Below the pieces are notes generated by a model, which made no database searches, had not been told where the DNA came from, and was given only the letters and a program-made list of their open reading frames with translations. This document shows, in pieces, positions 20,529 to 33,784 of a DNA stretch of 64,000 nucleotides; within the stretch, counting starts at the first letter, position 1; every line of letters starts with the position of its first letter. The translations under genes and the position numbers were made by a program. Source of the stretch: Hortaea werneckii (Eukaryota; Ascomycota; Dothideomycetes; Mycosphaerellales; Teratosphaeriaceae); NCBI GenBank assembly GCA_037044905.1, contig JBAOKB010000037.1:372001-436000 (forward strand). The letters run 5' to 3'.

Positions 20529-21756
20529 TCAGCTCGCACCAGCAGAAGCAGCCGCAGCGTTATATCTCGCGTCCACACCACTCGCCTTCCCGACCCCACC
20601 GTTCGCCGGACCCGCCGTATCACTACTCCTTGTCCTCGCCTCATCCTCCTTAAGCGCCACGCCTTCCTTCCTCGCCAGCACGGTCAACTTCCCCAGCTCC
20701 TCCAACATCCTCGACCGCGTAACTTCCAACAACGCATCCACATCCTCCTTCGTCTTCCCCTTCGTCTCGATCGGCTCTAGGACCTTCACAGGAATCGTGC
20801 CAGATCGGAAGACTTTCCGCTTGACATTCAGGACATTACTATAATTCGCGACGACGACGGGGACGATAGGGACCTGGGCTTGGACGGCGAGGTGGAAAGC
20901 GCCCTTTTTGAAGGGCAGCATGTCCGGGTGGTCGGAGTAGGAGCGCGTGCCTTCGGGGAAGATGTAGACGGATTGCTTGTGCGAGTGCATCTGCTCGGCG
21001 GCTTTGGCGAAGGCGGCTACGGCCTGTTCGCGCGAGGAGCGCTCGATGAAGACGGTTTTGGAGAGGGACACTGTTTGGAGAATATGGGTGGTTAGCATGT
21101 ATATCAGAAGATCTGTCTCCATGAAACAGCGAGTGAAAAATGGCTTGGACCGGCGAGTATTGCTTTCCGAGCCCGCGTTCTTCCTCCCTTCCCTCCTCAT
21201 CCTGTAGCCTTCATAACCACCTTCTCTCATATCCAAGGAAAAGACGCAATCCTCCAACCCTCACTGCACCAAACCAATCCCCCTCGCCCTCAACAAGAAG
21301 GAACAGTTGAGAAGACTTACTAAACCACCCCAAAAACGGCACAAGCCTCAAACTCCTCTTAGCCGTAACCGAGCAATACTTGGGGAACATATGGCCCAAA
21401 AACGCCACATCCATCTCACTCTGATGATTTCCCACAAAAACCGCCGGTCGCGTTTTTCCCAGCCAATCATTTGGGTCGTCGATCTCGAACCAGATGCCCG
21501 TGAAGAGTAACATGCAGTATTTGAAGGCGCGGGCGGTGGTCCATTGGCCGAGGCCGCCGTAGCCGGCGAGGTTGAGGCAGGCGGACGCGAGGGTGCCGTA
21601 GGTGGCGCAGAGGATCAGGGCGGTGAAGGAGGCGAGGGCGCGGGCGTAGAACTCGAGGGCGGGGCTTTGCAGGAGGTGGGAGAGGAGGAGTAGGAGGAGG
21701 ACGGTGGTGAGGATGAGGCCGCCGAGGACGAGGAGGGAGGAGAGGAGGATGTTCAT
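20529..21756 (-). CDS. slc1: 1-acyl-sn-glycerol-3-phosphate acyltransferase (lysophosphatidate acyltransferase)
   Basis: Two exons, 21756-21321 and 21070-20529, giving 325 residues. The 250-nt intron has GTAAGT and CAG ends, and the junction codon becomes ATG (GWF-M-SLSKTVFIERSS). PlsC-family motifs are in order: NHQSEMD (110-116, catalytic H111 and D116), FIERSS, IFPEGTRSYSD (182-192) and VPIVPVVVANYS. Two hydrophobic stretches at the N-terminus (residues 3-28 and 41-66) anchor it in the ER. The enzyme transfers an acyl group from acyl-CoA to lysophosphatidic acid, giving phosphatidic acid for phospholipid and triacylglycerol synthesis. It lies 0.7 kb downstream of ACC1 on the same strand, with no sign of shared transcription. 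Confidence 0.95.
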
Positions 21757-22462
21757 GGTTTCTTTGTTTTCTTTTCTTTTCGCCCTCTTTTTCTTTTGGT
21801 CTTGTTCGGTGTTGATCGTGAAAGGTGGAGTCTATAGAGTATTGCTGGCTCTAATTCGGTCTTCGTCGTCTGGAGGCTATGGGCATGGACGGTAGGTAGC
21901 TGGAGTGGGACAGGATGAGGCAAGACACCGCTTCAATATGTACAAGTTCTCTTAACTCAGAACATAGAAAATGAGCACGCCTCTCAGAATAGGATTGTGT
22001 TTGCTGGGACGCAGCCCGCAGCGAGGTGCATGTGTCGGCAGAAGTTCATATGACACAGTTGGGCTCATGGGACAGGCTTTCCAATGGTGGGGTCCCTTCG
22101 GGGTGGTGCATGACCGAATTTGACCCTGACCACCCTGACCCTACCGACTTGCTGTCCGCCGGGCGGTGAGAGTGGAACAGGCAGGAGAAGAGGTATGGTA
22201 TGCACAAAATGACTTCCAATAGCGAAACAATGAATTAAAATAGTACGCTTCTCTATCTCATAACGGACATCCTTGAAAATCACCAGATTGAACAAAAATC
22301 CCCAACGCCTATCTGAATAATGCCGCGATTCCCAAACCATCCCTTAATGATCCCCAAATGCACAACCCTTCCCATCCCTGCCCTTGCTAAACAGAAAGTC
22401 TGTGATTTACAAGCGCTCGCCACGAACCAAAAAGAGTCCCTGAACCCCTTCCTACCAAAATC
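21757..22462. other. Intergenic region between ACC1 and SLC1
   Basis: Both flanking genes are on the minus strand, so this holds the ACC1 3' UTR and the SLC1 promoter. No exon is recognised. Confidence 0.6.
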
Positions 22463-25400
22463 TTAAGCCTTCTGCAGCCACTTAAGCACCTCCTCCTTCT
22501 CCGCCACAGGCAACATGCCGAGGACCTGCGCGACACCCTTAAGACCGCCCTGCTTGTTGCTGCGCATGAGCGCGGCGACATCGTAAGCGATAGCGTCGGA
22601 CTTCATGGCCTCGATCTTGTCGGAGATGGTCTTGCGGTTCTCCTCGTACCACATGGCCACGGCCATATCGTCTGAGGAGAACTGGGGCAGACCGGACCAG
22701 GCCTCGACGGTCTTGAGACTGTTGGCGCGGCTGAACAGCTCCTTGGGCTGGGCGGTAGAGATGCGCTTGATGACGTACTCCTCGTTGAGACGGCGGCGCA
22801 GACGCCAGTAGAAGTAGCGACGGGCCTGGGCCCACTGCAGCGGAGCGCGGATGGTCTCCTTGGCCTTCATGCGGCCGGCACGGTCGTGCATGTCGGCGTA
22901 CTGCAGGGCAATCTGCAGGTACACGGGGAGAAGCAGGTTCTCGCGCTCAGTCATCTTGTTCTTGATGTCTTGCTGCTCCTCAGCGCTGAGGCCTTGCTGC
23001 AGCGAGCGACGCTTGAGGTCGCCGTAGGTGGCATCGAGACGAGCCATGGTCTCGAGCTGGCGCTCCTTACGGAACTTGATGCCAACGATACCTTCGGGCT
23101 CAAGGACACCACCACGAGAGTCCTCATCAGCGTACATCTCCATCATTTGTGGGTTGATGGTAGGGTCGACCACGACCTAGCAATATAAGTTAGCACAGTG
23201 ATAAAGATCTGTAGACAGAAAATTGAACTTACCCATGAACCACCACGGAGCTCACCAAATGGCGGGATGTACACGAAGATCGGCTGCTCGTAGTGGACGA
23301 GCGCATCGACGATGTACGAACCATACTTGAGGACCTCGTTGTACATGTCGCGCTGGCCACCAGAGAAACCACGCCAGTTGGCAAGGATCATGAGCGGCAG
23401 CTGCTCACCGTTGTTGAAGTCCCGGATAGCCTGGGCCGTCTTGAAGGCGCTGTTGGGGTACCACACACCACCAGCCTCCATGCTGACTTGCTCCATGGAG
23501 TCTGGGTTGGCCGGGTCGGCAGGCGTAACATTCTCAATGGAACGAGTCTCGACACCGATGACACCCATTGGGATGCCGCCCAGACGAGCACGACCAACCA
23601 CGACAGTGCGAGCCCAGCCGCCAAGAGCCTCTTCGAAGGAATTCTTGTCGAAGAGACCAGACAAGAAGCCATCCTCGGTCTGCTGGCCGGCAATGAGGTG
23701 CCTGACATCGTACGGCTGCTTCTGCGGCGGGAAGAAGGTGATCTCGCGGTCCCAGCTGTCGGCAGAAGGCGAGATGGGGACTGGGTTGCCCTTCTTGTCC
23801 GGCACGAAAGAGAGCCAGGATACGATCTTGGAGACACCAGCGAAGTCGTCGTTGGCAGTCATGTGCGACACACCGTTCTTATACATGATCTGTGTGCCAC
23901 CAAGCTGCAGGTTGGACGTGTACACCTCGCGACCCAGGAGCTTGTTGATGGCTGGGGCACCAGTGAGGATGATCGGCTGGCCCTCAATCTGGATGGCACG
24001 TTGACCGAGGCGCACAAGGTAAGCACCGATACCGACGGAACGGCAGGTAACGAGCGTGATCGTGAAGATGTCCTCGTAAGCGCGAGAAGTGGCGCCAGCA
24101 ATGAGACCAGAGCCCTTCAAACACTCCACACCGAGACCATCCTCAGCACCAACGATAGTGGTGATCTTGTGGCGGACCTCGCCGTTGACATTGATCTCCT
24201 CGGTGATGACGCTCTTGACAGAGCCGTCCTCGAAGCGCTGCTTCTTCTCCGGCGTCAGGTAGAGGTACTCGAAGCCAGCCTCCGGGCGAGACTCGTCCCT
24301 CCAAGCAACGGAGAAGTGAGGGATCAGCTCCTCAGCCATGCCGATACGGGCGCCAGAGTTGGCAGACAGGTAGATTCTCGGAATGCCAAGCTTGCGAGCC
24401 AGCTCAGAGCACTTGTGGAAGAACCTGTCTTCTTGTGGGCCGAACGAACCAATCTTGAAGGTGATGTCGTTGGCAACAATGATAAAGCGACGGCCACGCG
24501 GGTACTCTGGGGTCTTGGCGGTGATGAGCCAGCCGACCATACCAATGGTGTTGGTGCCCGGCTCACGGTTGACCTCAGCCAGGTTGTCGGAGTCGTCAAG
24601 CACAAGCTCGCTGTACTCGATGCATTCGCCCTGCACCGGCTGCTTGTCCTTGAGGGCAGGGTGCTGAGCGACGATAGCCTTCCAGCTGTTCTCGATAGCC
24701 TGGCGGAAGAGCTCAGGGAAATCGTAGACGTACTGCGTACCCATGATGTGGGCCTTGTACCTCTTCGGCTGGAGGGCACCCTTGTTCTCGTACGGGGTCG
24801 AGACAGGACGCAGGTGCATGGAGCCGATCTTCGTGTTGCCGCCGATGCTGTGGAAGAGCCACTGGTTACCCTTGTCGCTCTTGCGTTCCTCGTACAGCTC
24901 AACCTGGATGATGAAGCCGGAGGTGTTGTTGATGATGACACGGAGCGGGTATGGCATGCCGTTGCTGTCGGTGCAGATGATACGGATCTCGGCGCCAGTA
25001 ACGCGCAGTCTCCATGCTCTGCGTCCGAAGCGGTCAAGGAAGCCAGCAAGAGCCTCCTCAACTTCCTGCGGGGCCATCGGGAAGACGGCGGAGAAGTTGA
25101 TGAAGATGTGGTTCATGTCCGAGTTGTTGTTGCCCACAATCTCCATGGCATCCAGAATGTCGGTCATGAGTCTGTCCGCCTCGCTGATCATGTACTCAGC
25201 GGTGGAGATGTCCTCCCGCAGACGACCTGGTCGGACGACAGCACGGGTGAAGTAGCGCTTGTCGTTAGGAGCATCCTTGCCGAAGGCCTCGTACATGTGA
25301 ATGTTGCGGTTCTCGGTGAAGACAGGCTTGATGTGGAACTTGCTCAGACGGCCGAGCTCCAGCTGGAAGGCCAAAGCAGGCTCAATGTGGCGGATGCTGC

Positions 25401-28400
25401 TGTCTTCCTCGTAGGTCGGCCCACGGAAAGTGTAGTAGCCTGGGTAGGTGCCATCCTTGTGACCGCAGATGAAAGTTAGGCGGCGCACACGGCGAGCCAG
25501 GAGCTCTTCCTTGTACTCTTCAACGATCGGAGTGAGGCGTTGGAGGATCTCCTTGTCGTCAAGGCTCTCGGCGTCGCGGACAGCAACGTTGCACACAGCG
25601 GTGAGCTCATCGTTGCTCTGGGGCTTTTCGGTCGGGGGAGCACGACGCTTGGAGAGATCAGCCATGAGACCGCTGCTCTGCTTGCGCTCTCCCGATGCCT
25701 GGCCGGCGACAGGGAAGTTCTCAAGAGCCTTCATGAGGTGCTCATCGGCATCGTCAATGTAGGTGACCGGCACAACAGCACCACGACGCGTCGGCTCGCC
25801 GCTGCCAGTGTTCTGACGGGACAAGTAGCTCATATCGGAGATGGAGTGCACACGACCGAAGCCGCCGTCAGATGGCGTGCCGGGGGTGGATGGGTGAGAG
25901 GATTCGACCGGCAGGCCAAACTCACTCTCTCCGACCTTCCTAAGGGCGAAGTCCCAGGCCAAGACGTAAGGAGCATCGTTCTCGGTGACGTACTCGATCG
26001 TCTTCAGCTGGTAGGCACGGTAAGCACGGCGAGTGTATACCTCCAAAGCAGCCAGCGAGACCCACGGGTCCTGGTGGACGAAGAAGTGCGGGAGCACATC
26101 GAAGACAGTGTACTTGGAGTCAACGACCTCCTTGATAATGTCAAGGTTTGGCTCACGGTGCTCCCAGCCGCTCTCGCCGTAGCGAGACTCCAACACAGCA
26201 GAGCGCAGGATGTGCTCCATCTGCGAGGTGCGCTCCTCAAGCGACGGCATGGCACACTGGATCATCATCTCACGGGCCTTCAGCGAGACCTTGGCAGTGG
26301 CTCGACCCTCGAGGTCAGCCAGCTTCTGCAGCGAAGGGCGGAAGAACTTGGCAACGTTGCCAACACCCGGCTTGTTTGGCCTGTAAGAGTCGAGGATGGC
26401 AACGATCAAGTTGTTCTTCGCGGCAACGCGAGTGTGGGACAGTGCGGTGTACACAACGTTGATGACCTTGTCCTTGTTGGCGTCACGCAGAGCGAGGATG
26501 ACCTCCTCATCGCGGTTCTGGCGAGCGGAGAAGAGGCTCTCGACAGCGTAGTACTGCTCGAAAAGATCAATCATGACCTGGAACTCGTGAGCCTTAAGCC
26601 CGTCGTTGTACTTGGTCATCACATCGAGCAGAGGCGCAAGGCTGGTTCTCAGAAGGTCGGCATCGGAAGGAGAGGTGTTCTCGGCAAGGAAACGCTCGAA
26701 GGCCTTCTGCAGCTGCTTGGACGGGAACTCGGCCTGGCGGCTGTGAGCGCGCTCGACAATCTGCTCAAATGCCGAGTCCAGCTTCTGAGGCATACGAGAG
26801 TGGAGAGCAGAGGCCTGAGCATTCCACTCGCCGTATGGCAGCTCTGGGTCCCTGAGAACAGCGATGAGGTCCTTCAGGGTCTGGCCCATGACCATGGAGT
26901 TGTCGTATCCCTGCAGGATGTTCTGCATGACGCTGTACAGGTGGCTGAAACGCTGCGGCGGCTTGCTACCGAGCACAGTCGGTGTGCCAAGGTCAGGAAG
27001 CTGACCAAGGAAGGGCTGTGCCGACTTGACCTTGCTGGGGTCGTCCAGAGCAAGAATACCGAGAATGTCGCCAGCCTCGAGAGTCGCACCCGGCTGCTTG
27101 ATGAGGTTGACGAGACCGTCCTCCTGAGCAATCAGAGGCATGTACATCTTCATGACCTCGACTTCAGCGAAGGCCTGGCCCTTCTTCACGTGCTCGCCGT
27201 TCTCAACGGCATACTTGACCAGCTTACCCGGAGAAGGCGTACGGAGCTGAGTGGGGTCATTCTCCTGCTCAAGCATGCAAGTCTTGCTGTCGACAGACAT
27301 GCGGATAGCGCCAACCTCTTCCTTCCAGTACACGTTGTGGGAGCGGCCACCGAGCAGCACGAGGAGACCACCGTCAGAAAGGGCCCTCACGCCAACAAGC
27401 GCCTTGCTGCCGTTGATGAAGAGAGTGTAGGTGTCCTGGCTAGAGCGTGTAGCTGTAAACTTGTACTTCATTCCCTCGTAGATGAACTCAATCGGGAATA
27501 CCGTCTTGAGAGTGTCCTTGCTTGGAGTCTGACCCTTCTCGAGACCCGTGCGGTACTCGGTGATGCAGATGTCACTAGCGATGTGCGCCTTGGTGACGGC
27601 ACCGCTGATGACAGCCACAATTGGGTCTGGGCGGTCAGCGGTCAGCCTCTTGCTGATCAGCTCATCAAGCCAGCCAGTGGTGATGGTGTTGTCCTCGAAA
27701 GCCGGAGTCTCCAACAGCTTGATCAAGTACTCAACGGTTGTCCTGAAATCACCACGAATGCTCAGCTCTTTCAATGCGACTACCATGTGCTTCCTTGAAG
27801 CTTGTCTGCTCTCGCCGTAGGCGAAGATGTGTCCAAATTGCGAATCAGAGAAGTTGTGGATGGAGGAGGCGGCACCGACGGAGAAGTAACCCCAGACATT
27901 AGAGGAGGATCTGAAGTTCAGCTCGTGCATGGTACCTGAAGAAGGCTTGAAGCCCTCGCCTGGGTCTTCGGAGGTAATACGGCAGGCTGTGCAGTGGCCC
28001 TTGGGAGCCGGGCGGCGCTGCTTGACGGAGGCGTCTGCGTTGGAGAAGTTGAAGTCGATCTCGCTGGAGAGGTGAGGGTCCGCACCGTAGAGCAAGCGAA
28101 TGTCACGAATGCGGTGGAGAGGGATACCCATGGCGACCATGAGCTGAGTGGCGGGAATGTTGACACCCGAGACCATCTCAGTCGTCGGGTGCTCGACCTG
28201 AAGACGCGGGTTGAGCTCCAGGAAGTAGAACTTGTCGTCGGAGTGCGAGTACAGGTACTCGACGGTACCAGCAGAGACATAGCCAACCAACTTTCCAAGC
28301 GAGACAGCAGCATCGGCCATGTGCTGGAAGGTCTGCTGGCTTGCAATTGTGACCGGAGCCTCTTCAATAATCTTCTGATGTCTTCTCTGGACGGAGCAGT

Positions 28401-29531
28401 CACGGCCGAAGATGGAGATGTTGTTGCCGTACTGGTCGGCCAGAAGCTGGACTTCCAAGTGTCGCGCGCTGCCAGCAAGCTTCATGATGAAGATGGGCGA
28501 GCCTGGGATTTCGCTCGCTGCCGCCTTGTACAGCTGTGCGAAGCTCTCTTCGTTGTCCACCTTACGGATACCCTTGCCACCACCGCCTTCGGAGGCCTTG
28601 ACCATGACCGGGAAGCCGATCTTCTTTGCTGCCTCCAGACCTTCCTCCATGGAGTGTACACAGCCCTTGTCGTACACGTCGTCGGCTACTGTGACAATGT
28701 TGTGCTCGTCAACCTCCACGGCGTCAACGCCGGTACCAGACCAGGGTATACAGGGCACACCGGCGTGCTGTGCGACGATGGTAGAGGAAATCTTGTCACC
28801 GAGCGATCTCATGGCAGAGCCAGGAGGACCAATGAAGACGATCTTCTTCGGCGAGGCGGCGAGAGACTCGGGTAACTTGGGGTTCTCGGATGCATGTCCC
28901 CTATGGAGCACTGCTGTCAGCTCTCGTTTTGGTAGCAGATCGCGTGATGCGATAAAAATGTAAAATCACACTTACCAGCCTGCCCAGACAGCCTGGACGT
29001 CCATGCGCTCAGCGACATCCACAATGAGCTCGACATTGGCGTAGTTGTTGTTGTTGGTACCGCCAGGCACCTCAACGTACTTGTCAGCGAGGCGGATGTA
29101 GTCTGCGTTGGCCGCCAGATCCTCTGGCGTGGCCATCACAGTGAATTGCACCGTCCGCTCGTCGCCGAACGTCTCGTAGGCCCATTTTCGCACTGATCTG
29201 ATCTCCTTCACCGCCGCGATACCGTTGTTGGCGATCAACACCTGCACGCAAGGTTTTCGTCAGTTCCGGCTGCTTCGCATACCAGCTTCATGCCAAGACT
29301 CCCGCGCCTCGCAACTTCTGCCTTCTGTCTACTCACATTTGTGATGACCGTGTGACCGTCATGCGCAGCCACGAAATCCTTGAGCTTGCTCGGCGGGGCC
29401 TTGGAGATCTCATTGCCACCGATGAAGTGGGAGGCAATGTTGTACTTGGCCGCGTAGCTGCTCGGGTAGCCAGTCTGCTCGCCATTGACCACGCCATTGG
29501 CCTTGGGCGCTCCAGCCACCGCGTCGGCCAT
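22463..29531 (-). CDS. acc1: Acetyl-CoA carboxylase (multifunctional, biotin-dependent)
   Basis: Four exons: 29531-29337, 29241-28976, 28900-23233 and 23176-22463, giving 2,280 residues. All junctions keep frame, for example VITN-VLIANNGIAAVK and AVWAGWGHASENP. The biotin carboxylase domain includes the ATP-grasp loop MVKASEGGGGKG (about 253-264) and ELNPRLQVEHPTTE (about 382-395). The biotin carrier motif EVMKM places the biotinyl lysine at about 738, close to the yeast position. The ACC central region follows, then the carboxyltransferase domains in the last 750 residues (SANSGARIGMAEEL, LANWRGFSGGQRDMYNEVL). The enzyme makes malonyl-CoA, the committed step of fatty acid synthesis. Long minus-to-plus mirror open frames exist because of strong codon bias and are not genes. 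Confidence 0.98.
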
Positions 29532-32393
29532 GATTGCCGGGTTCTCAAATTACGCGCTGTAATGTAAAAAAGAACAGAGGAGCTCGCACGCAGCTCCTAA
29601 GTGTGAGATGTGTCGAAGGAGAGAAAGAGCGTAATCGTTAGCGATTTGAGGGGTATCTCAAAAAGTCAAAGACTATTAGTAGAGAGTCGAAAGTCCGGTA
29701 GGGGAGAGAATCAGCTTTGGTCTGTAACTAGCTGACACTGCCGTCCGTCGTCCGTCGTCCGAGTGGGGCAGCGCGAAGCGAAGCTGTCCCGCTGGAGTTT
29801 CACTGAATGAGCGTTGCTGGCGTAAACGAAATTCTAGCAAAGCGCCCAACGCTGGATGGGGAGGGGGATGGCGATGATGAAGGTGAAGATGTGAGCAGCG
29901 GACGGTTCAGACAAAAGGACGAAGCAAGTGGCGAGGGATGAAGCAGGGCGTCAGCAACGGCTGAAGGGGAGAGGCTGATCGGTATAAGTGTTGTCCCCTC
30001 TACACCCCAAATAATTTCCATCCAAGCTCCCGGACGGACCTCTGTTGGGATCAGTGCTCCAACGCTTGATTAGGAAAGGGCCCAACTGCAGGGTCACTCG
30101 GTACTCCGTCAGCGGATTTTTGGCGCATTCACCTCGTCAAGGACGTTGATTAGATTCATGGGCGACGGCGAGACAAGACGGGCACACACGGAAGCGTATC
30201 ATGATCTATCACGTATATCATTCGCTCCGCTGGTGCCATTGACCCATCTCGCGCCGCTGCCAGCTGCTGGTGAGCGCTGTTCCCATTCAGGTTGAGGGTC
30301 ACAATATGCGGAGTGCAGCCGCCGAACCCTGTCACAAGGCGGAGAGCTGGCCGGTTTCGCGTGTTGGGAGCACATCACCATGCAGCCAAACCCCCGAAGG
30401 CTGTCCAGGTACATATCTCTACGCATCTCAACGCCCATGGCCTTGACCGAGCTACAAAATCGTGTCCACTTCCTCTCCTTCTCCCTCGCATGTATCTCTT
30501 CATTACAGTCCCAATTTCTCCCACTGGCACCCATCTCCTCATCCATCCATCCATCCATCCCATCAACAAAAAGCCATGACCACCGCCAAATCTTCAAGCC
30601 CCGACGGATCTCGGGCTGACCCACGCTGGAGATGAGCGCATGGATGCCGGGCTCGGGAAGTTGCTAAGCTTAGCACATCTCACACATCCCGCGCACGCGC
30701 CACCTTCGGGACAGCTGCGACCAAAAAAACGTAGCACGTCACTAGTTTTGCTTGCACCTCCCGAAAAAGGCGGGAGGGTTTTGGTGGTTTCATGATTTCT
30801 TCTCCCAAGAAACACCGCGCCGTCTCTTCTCGTAGCGTCTGTGGGCGATTCTTCACGGACGCCACGCACGGAAAGGAAAATGTCCGGTGCCATACGAATG
30901 GAGAGGATTGGTGGTCAACCTATCGTGGTCCACGGCTCTCCGCTGGGTGGGGCCCGGACGACGGATTCGAATGGATTTCCCAGATTCCCTTTTGTCTCCC
31001 CCATCCCCCCTACCTTTGGTCGCTAAAACGACTAACACCCACGCTATCAAAGAATAGTAGTGGAAGAAAATAAAAGTTCCGATCGAACTGACAAATGCTT
31101 CATCAAAGCGACGTGCACTAGGTCTTATACGTGCATGCTCCCAAAGGGGATGTGTCTCCCGCATCCTGTCCGGTAACTGCATGCAAGCACTTTCGCCCCT
31201 CCTCCTTCCTCCTCCGCCGAGCGACCCGAGAGTGTGGGAATGGGACCACGCCGGGCTGCTCGTGCCGGAGGATCTTGCATCCCAAGTGTAAAAATTTGGA
31301 GAACAACGAGATTTCGGCAAAAAGAAGGGAAATGGAAAAAGAGGAAAGTGCAGTACTAGGCAAAACGCCTCCTTTTCTCGGCCCCATGTTCGCGTGTGTT
31401 TATCTCTCTCGCGCGTGTGGTTCTCGGTACGCTTGCATGATGTACTGACGTTGACACTTTTGAGACGGTGATACAATACGAGTGTTGGCACGGCATTTTA
31501 TTTCCAGACTCGCTATGTGTCAGCGCGCTTCTGTTGTCTTGGCGAGTCTCTTGTCATAATCGTTACGTCCGTTTTCTTTACAGCTCGTCTAGCATACTGC
31601 ACCAGTTATTGGGTCTTTCAAAGCAAGAATATAATACAAGCGATGTACGGGAGGCCATATGTTCGCGAAGCGCAGCATCTCAACGCGCGAGAAGAAGCAA
31701 AGACAACGTAAGACACAGCACTCCGCAAGTTTTTACCATCTCCTCGCGTGTGATCTGCCTCTTCTCCGGGGTTTTATCATATTGTAGAGGATATCCAACC
31801 ATGTTTTCTCTAGACCCGTATGAAATCCTTCTTCTTCCCTGGCTTTCATGTGACATACGCTGTCTCCATCTCGACGTGAAGCGACAGCAACCGGCAGCCC
31901 ACAGGAGAAAGAGAGAGAAAAGGGAGGAGAAAGGCTGGAACATAGGGAAAAAGGCGTATGGGGACAGACCTCTACGCTAGGTGCTTAACCGCCAGCGTAA
32001 TTTCACATCCTAAACACAGAAGTATAAGACGAGCACGCTAAAAGACTCGTCACGTGTGAAAACCTAGGTATCGTGGGATCGGAGGCATTGAGGAAAAAAA
32101 AAAAAAAAAAAAAGAAAAGAAAAGTTCCAGCAGGAAAGGGAAAAGGGGAGCAAGTAGATGATGATGATATGAGAGGTTGAAAAATGAGAGAAGGGGGTGA
32201 AAAAGAAGTCTTAGGATATAGACATGGTAGATGATATATTGATACAGCAATGAGCCCCGGTGGGGAAAAGGACACGGAAGCATCTATACCCGACCCCCCA
32301 AACCCACTTCCACCAAGTCTCTCAGTAGTCCGGCACACATACACATAGTTAGAAGACCAAAAAAGGCCGTTCAAAAAAAGTCCAGCAAGAACA
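29532..32393. other. Large intergenic region upstream of ACC1
   Basis: About 2.9 kb with no supported gene. It holds the ACC1 promoter and 5' leader, a (CATC)5 microsatellite near 30540-30560 and an A-rich run at 32094-32113. Open frames such as 30853-31491 on the minus strand lack any family feature. Confidence 0.55.
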
Positions 32394-33784
32394 TTACTCC
32401 ACACGCGTGGGTATCTTAACCATCCCTCTCTTCCGATCCTCATGCGGCATGCCATACCTATACCCCACCGCATCCTTCCCTCTGCCGTCCTTCCCAACCT
32501 TCTCGGCGCTAATATCCTGGAACTTAAAGTCCCAGCGGCGGCCGGGGACAGTGCGCTGCGTGCGCGCCTCCCACTCCGCCTGTTTCCGCTCCGCAGACTC
32601 GGTCGCAGCGCGCGCCGCCTCGTCCATCTCGCGCTGTTTCTTCTGCCGCTCTTCGCGGCTCAGGCCCTGGATCTTCCATTTCTCGAGGTCGACGAGCATG
32701 GGTAGCGGTATGCGTTTGTCGGCGGGGAGGAGCTTGTTGTCGAAGACTTTGGCGGCGTCTTCGCGCGTGAATTGGCGGGATTCTGAGGCGGGGTAGAAGA
32801 TCTGCTGGCGCGTGGAGGGGTGCACGGGGAGGTCGTTGATGGGTTCGTGGACGGTGATGGGTTTGGCGGTGTCGGGCTTGAAGGGCGTGGTGGGGAGCAT
32901 GTTGAGGACTGCTTGGGCGTAAGGGGTTGCTAGTTGTTTGCCCTATGATATTTTGTTAGTAGCTGTCGTGTGAAGTGTTGTAGGCAATAAAGAAATTGCA
33001 TTGCTTCTTCCGGCTGCGAAATCAGTGACAAAATGTGTTCTAACCATGTAGGTGTCTTCAAGACTAATCGAATAATTTTATTTTTAAATCATCATAGCAA
33101 GCATGAACAGGCCAGGGAAACAAACAGAAACGGAAAATGTGTACTAACCTCTTCTTCCCACTGCTTCTCAATAGTCTTCAGTCGGATAACAGCAGCCACT
33201 CTCCGGACGTCCACACCAAACGTCGCAGCCACAGACGGAATATCATGCTTGTAGTTCACGACCTGAACATACAGTTGCTCCCTCAGCTCTTCAGACAATA
33301 CCGGCTGACTCCGAAAGCTCTGGTTAAGAGGATAAGGTCGCATATCCCCTAGTCGCTCCGGCGGGATGCCACCGCGTGCCTCGGCCTCCTCCCGTTCTGC
33401 TCGTCTCGTAGCCCGTGAAAGGGCTCTGTCTTCTCGTTCTACATCGTCTAAGCCCTGGTCAAGCTCCCGCTGCACGATCGTGTCTTCGTCCTCATCCAGC
33501 TCATCCCGGGACTGATCGTCCTTGGACTGATTCCTTCTTGCTCGCACAAGATTGCCAGACTTATCGTATGCGCTCAAGTAGTTGGTCGAGCCCGGCAAGG
33601 GGTCGCGGAAGACTTTGCCGGGCCCTTTCAGCCACTCCCACATGTTGCGCCGGAGTCGGGTGTCATGGCGGGCAGAGGCATGGAATTGGCGGGCGGCGAC
33701 GACGGGCTCAGATGTTGTTCGGGTGAGATAGCATTGGCATGTCTGAGGCTGGGGTATCCTATTAGATGGTATTCGAGGAGGCAT
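32394..33784 (-). CDS. bot1: Mitochondrial small-subunit ribosomal protein mS45 / Bot1-type mitochondrial regulator
   Basis: Two exons, 33784-33149 and 32942-32394, giving 394 residues. The 206-nt intron is GTTAGT..TAG, phase 0. The N-terminus is Arg/Gln-rich without acids, as in a mitochondrial presequence. Conserved blocks of this family are MWEWLKGPGKVFRDPLPGST, NQSFRSQPVLSEELREQLY, VDVRRVAAVIRLKTIEKQW, then ASESRQFTREDAAKVF and YGMPHEDRKRGMVKIPTRVE at the C-terminus. The S. pombe member Bot1 and yeast Mrps35 are subunits of the mitochondrial ribosome needed for respiration. The tail motif ending at the stop is typical, so the C-terminus is complete. Confidence 0.9.

Noticed and set aside
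23293..28875. Long open frames antisense to ACC1 (728, 752 and 293 codons)
   Set aside because: They mirror the codons of a highly biased gene. Translations are Val/Leu/Asp-rich with no family similarity, and the sense strand is a complete acetyl-CoA carboxylase.
20529..29531. Lipid biosynthesis cluster of ACC1 and SLC1
   Set aside because: Only two genes, separate promoters, and housekeeping genes in between and around; adjacency is probably chance.
30853..31491. 212-codon minus-strand frame upstream of ACC1
   Set aside because: No recognisable domain, biased composition, and it lies in a repeat-bearing intergenic region.
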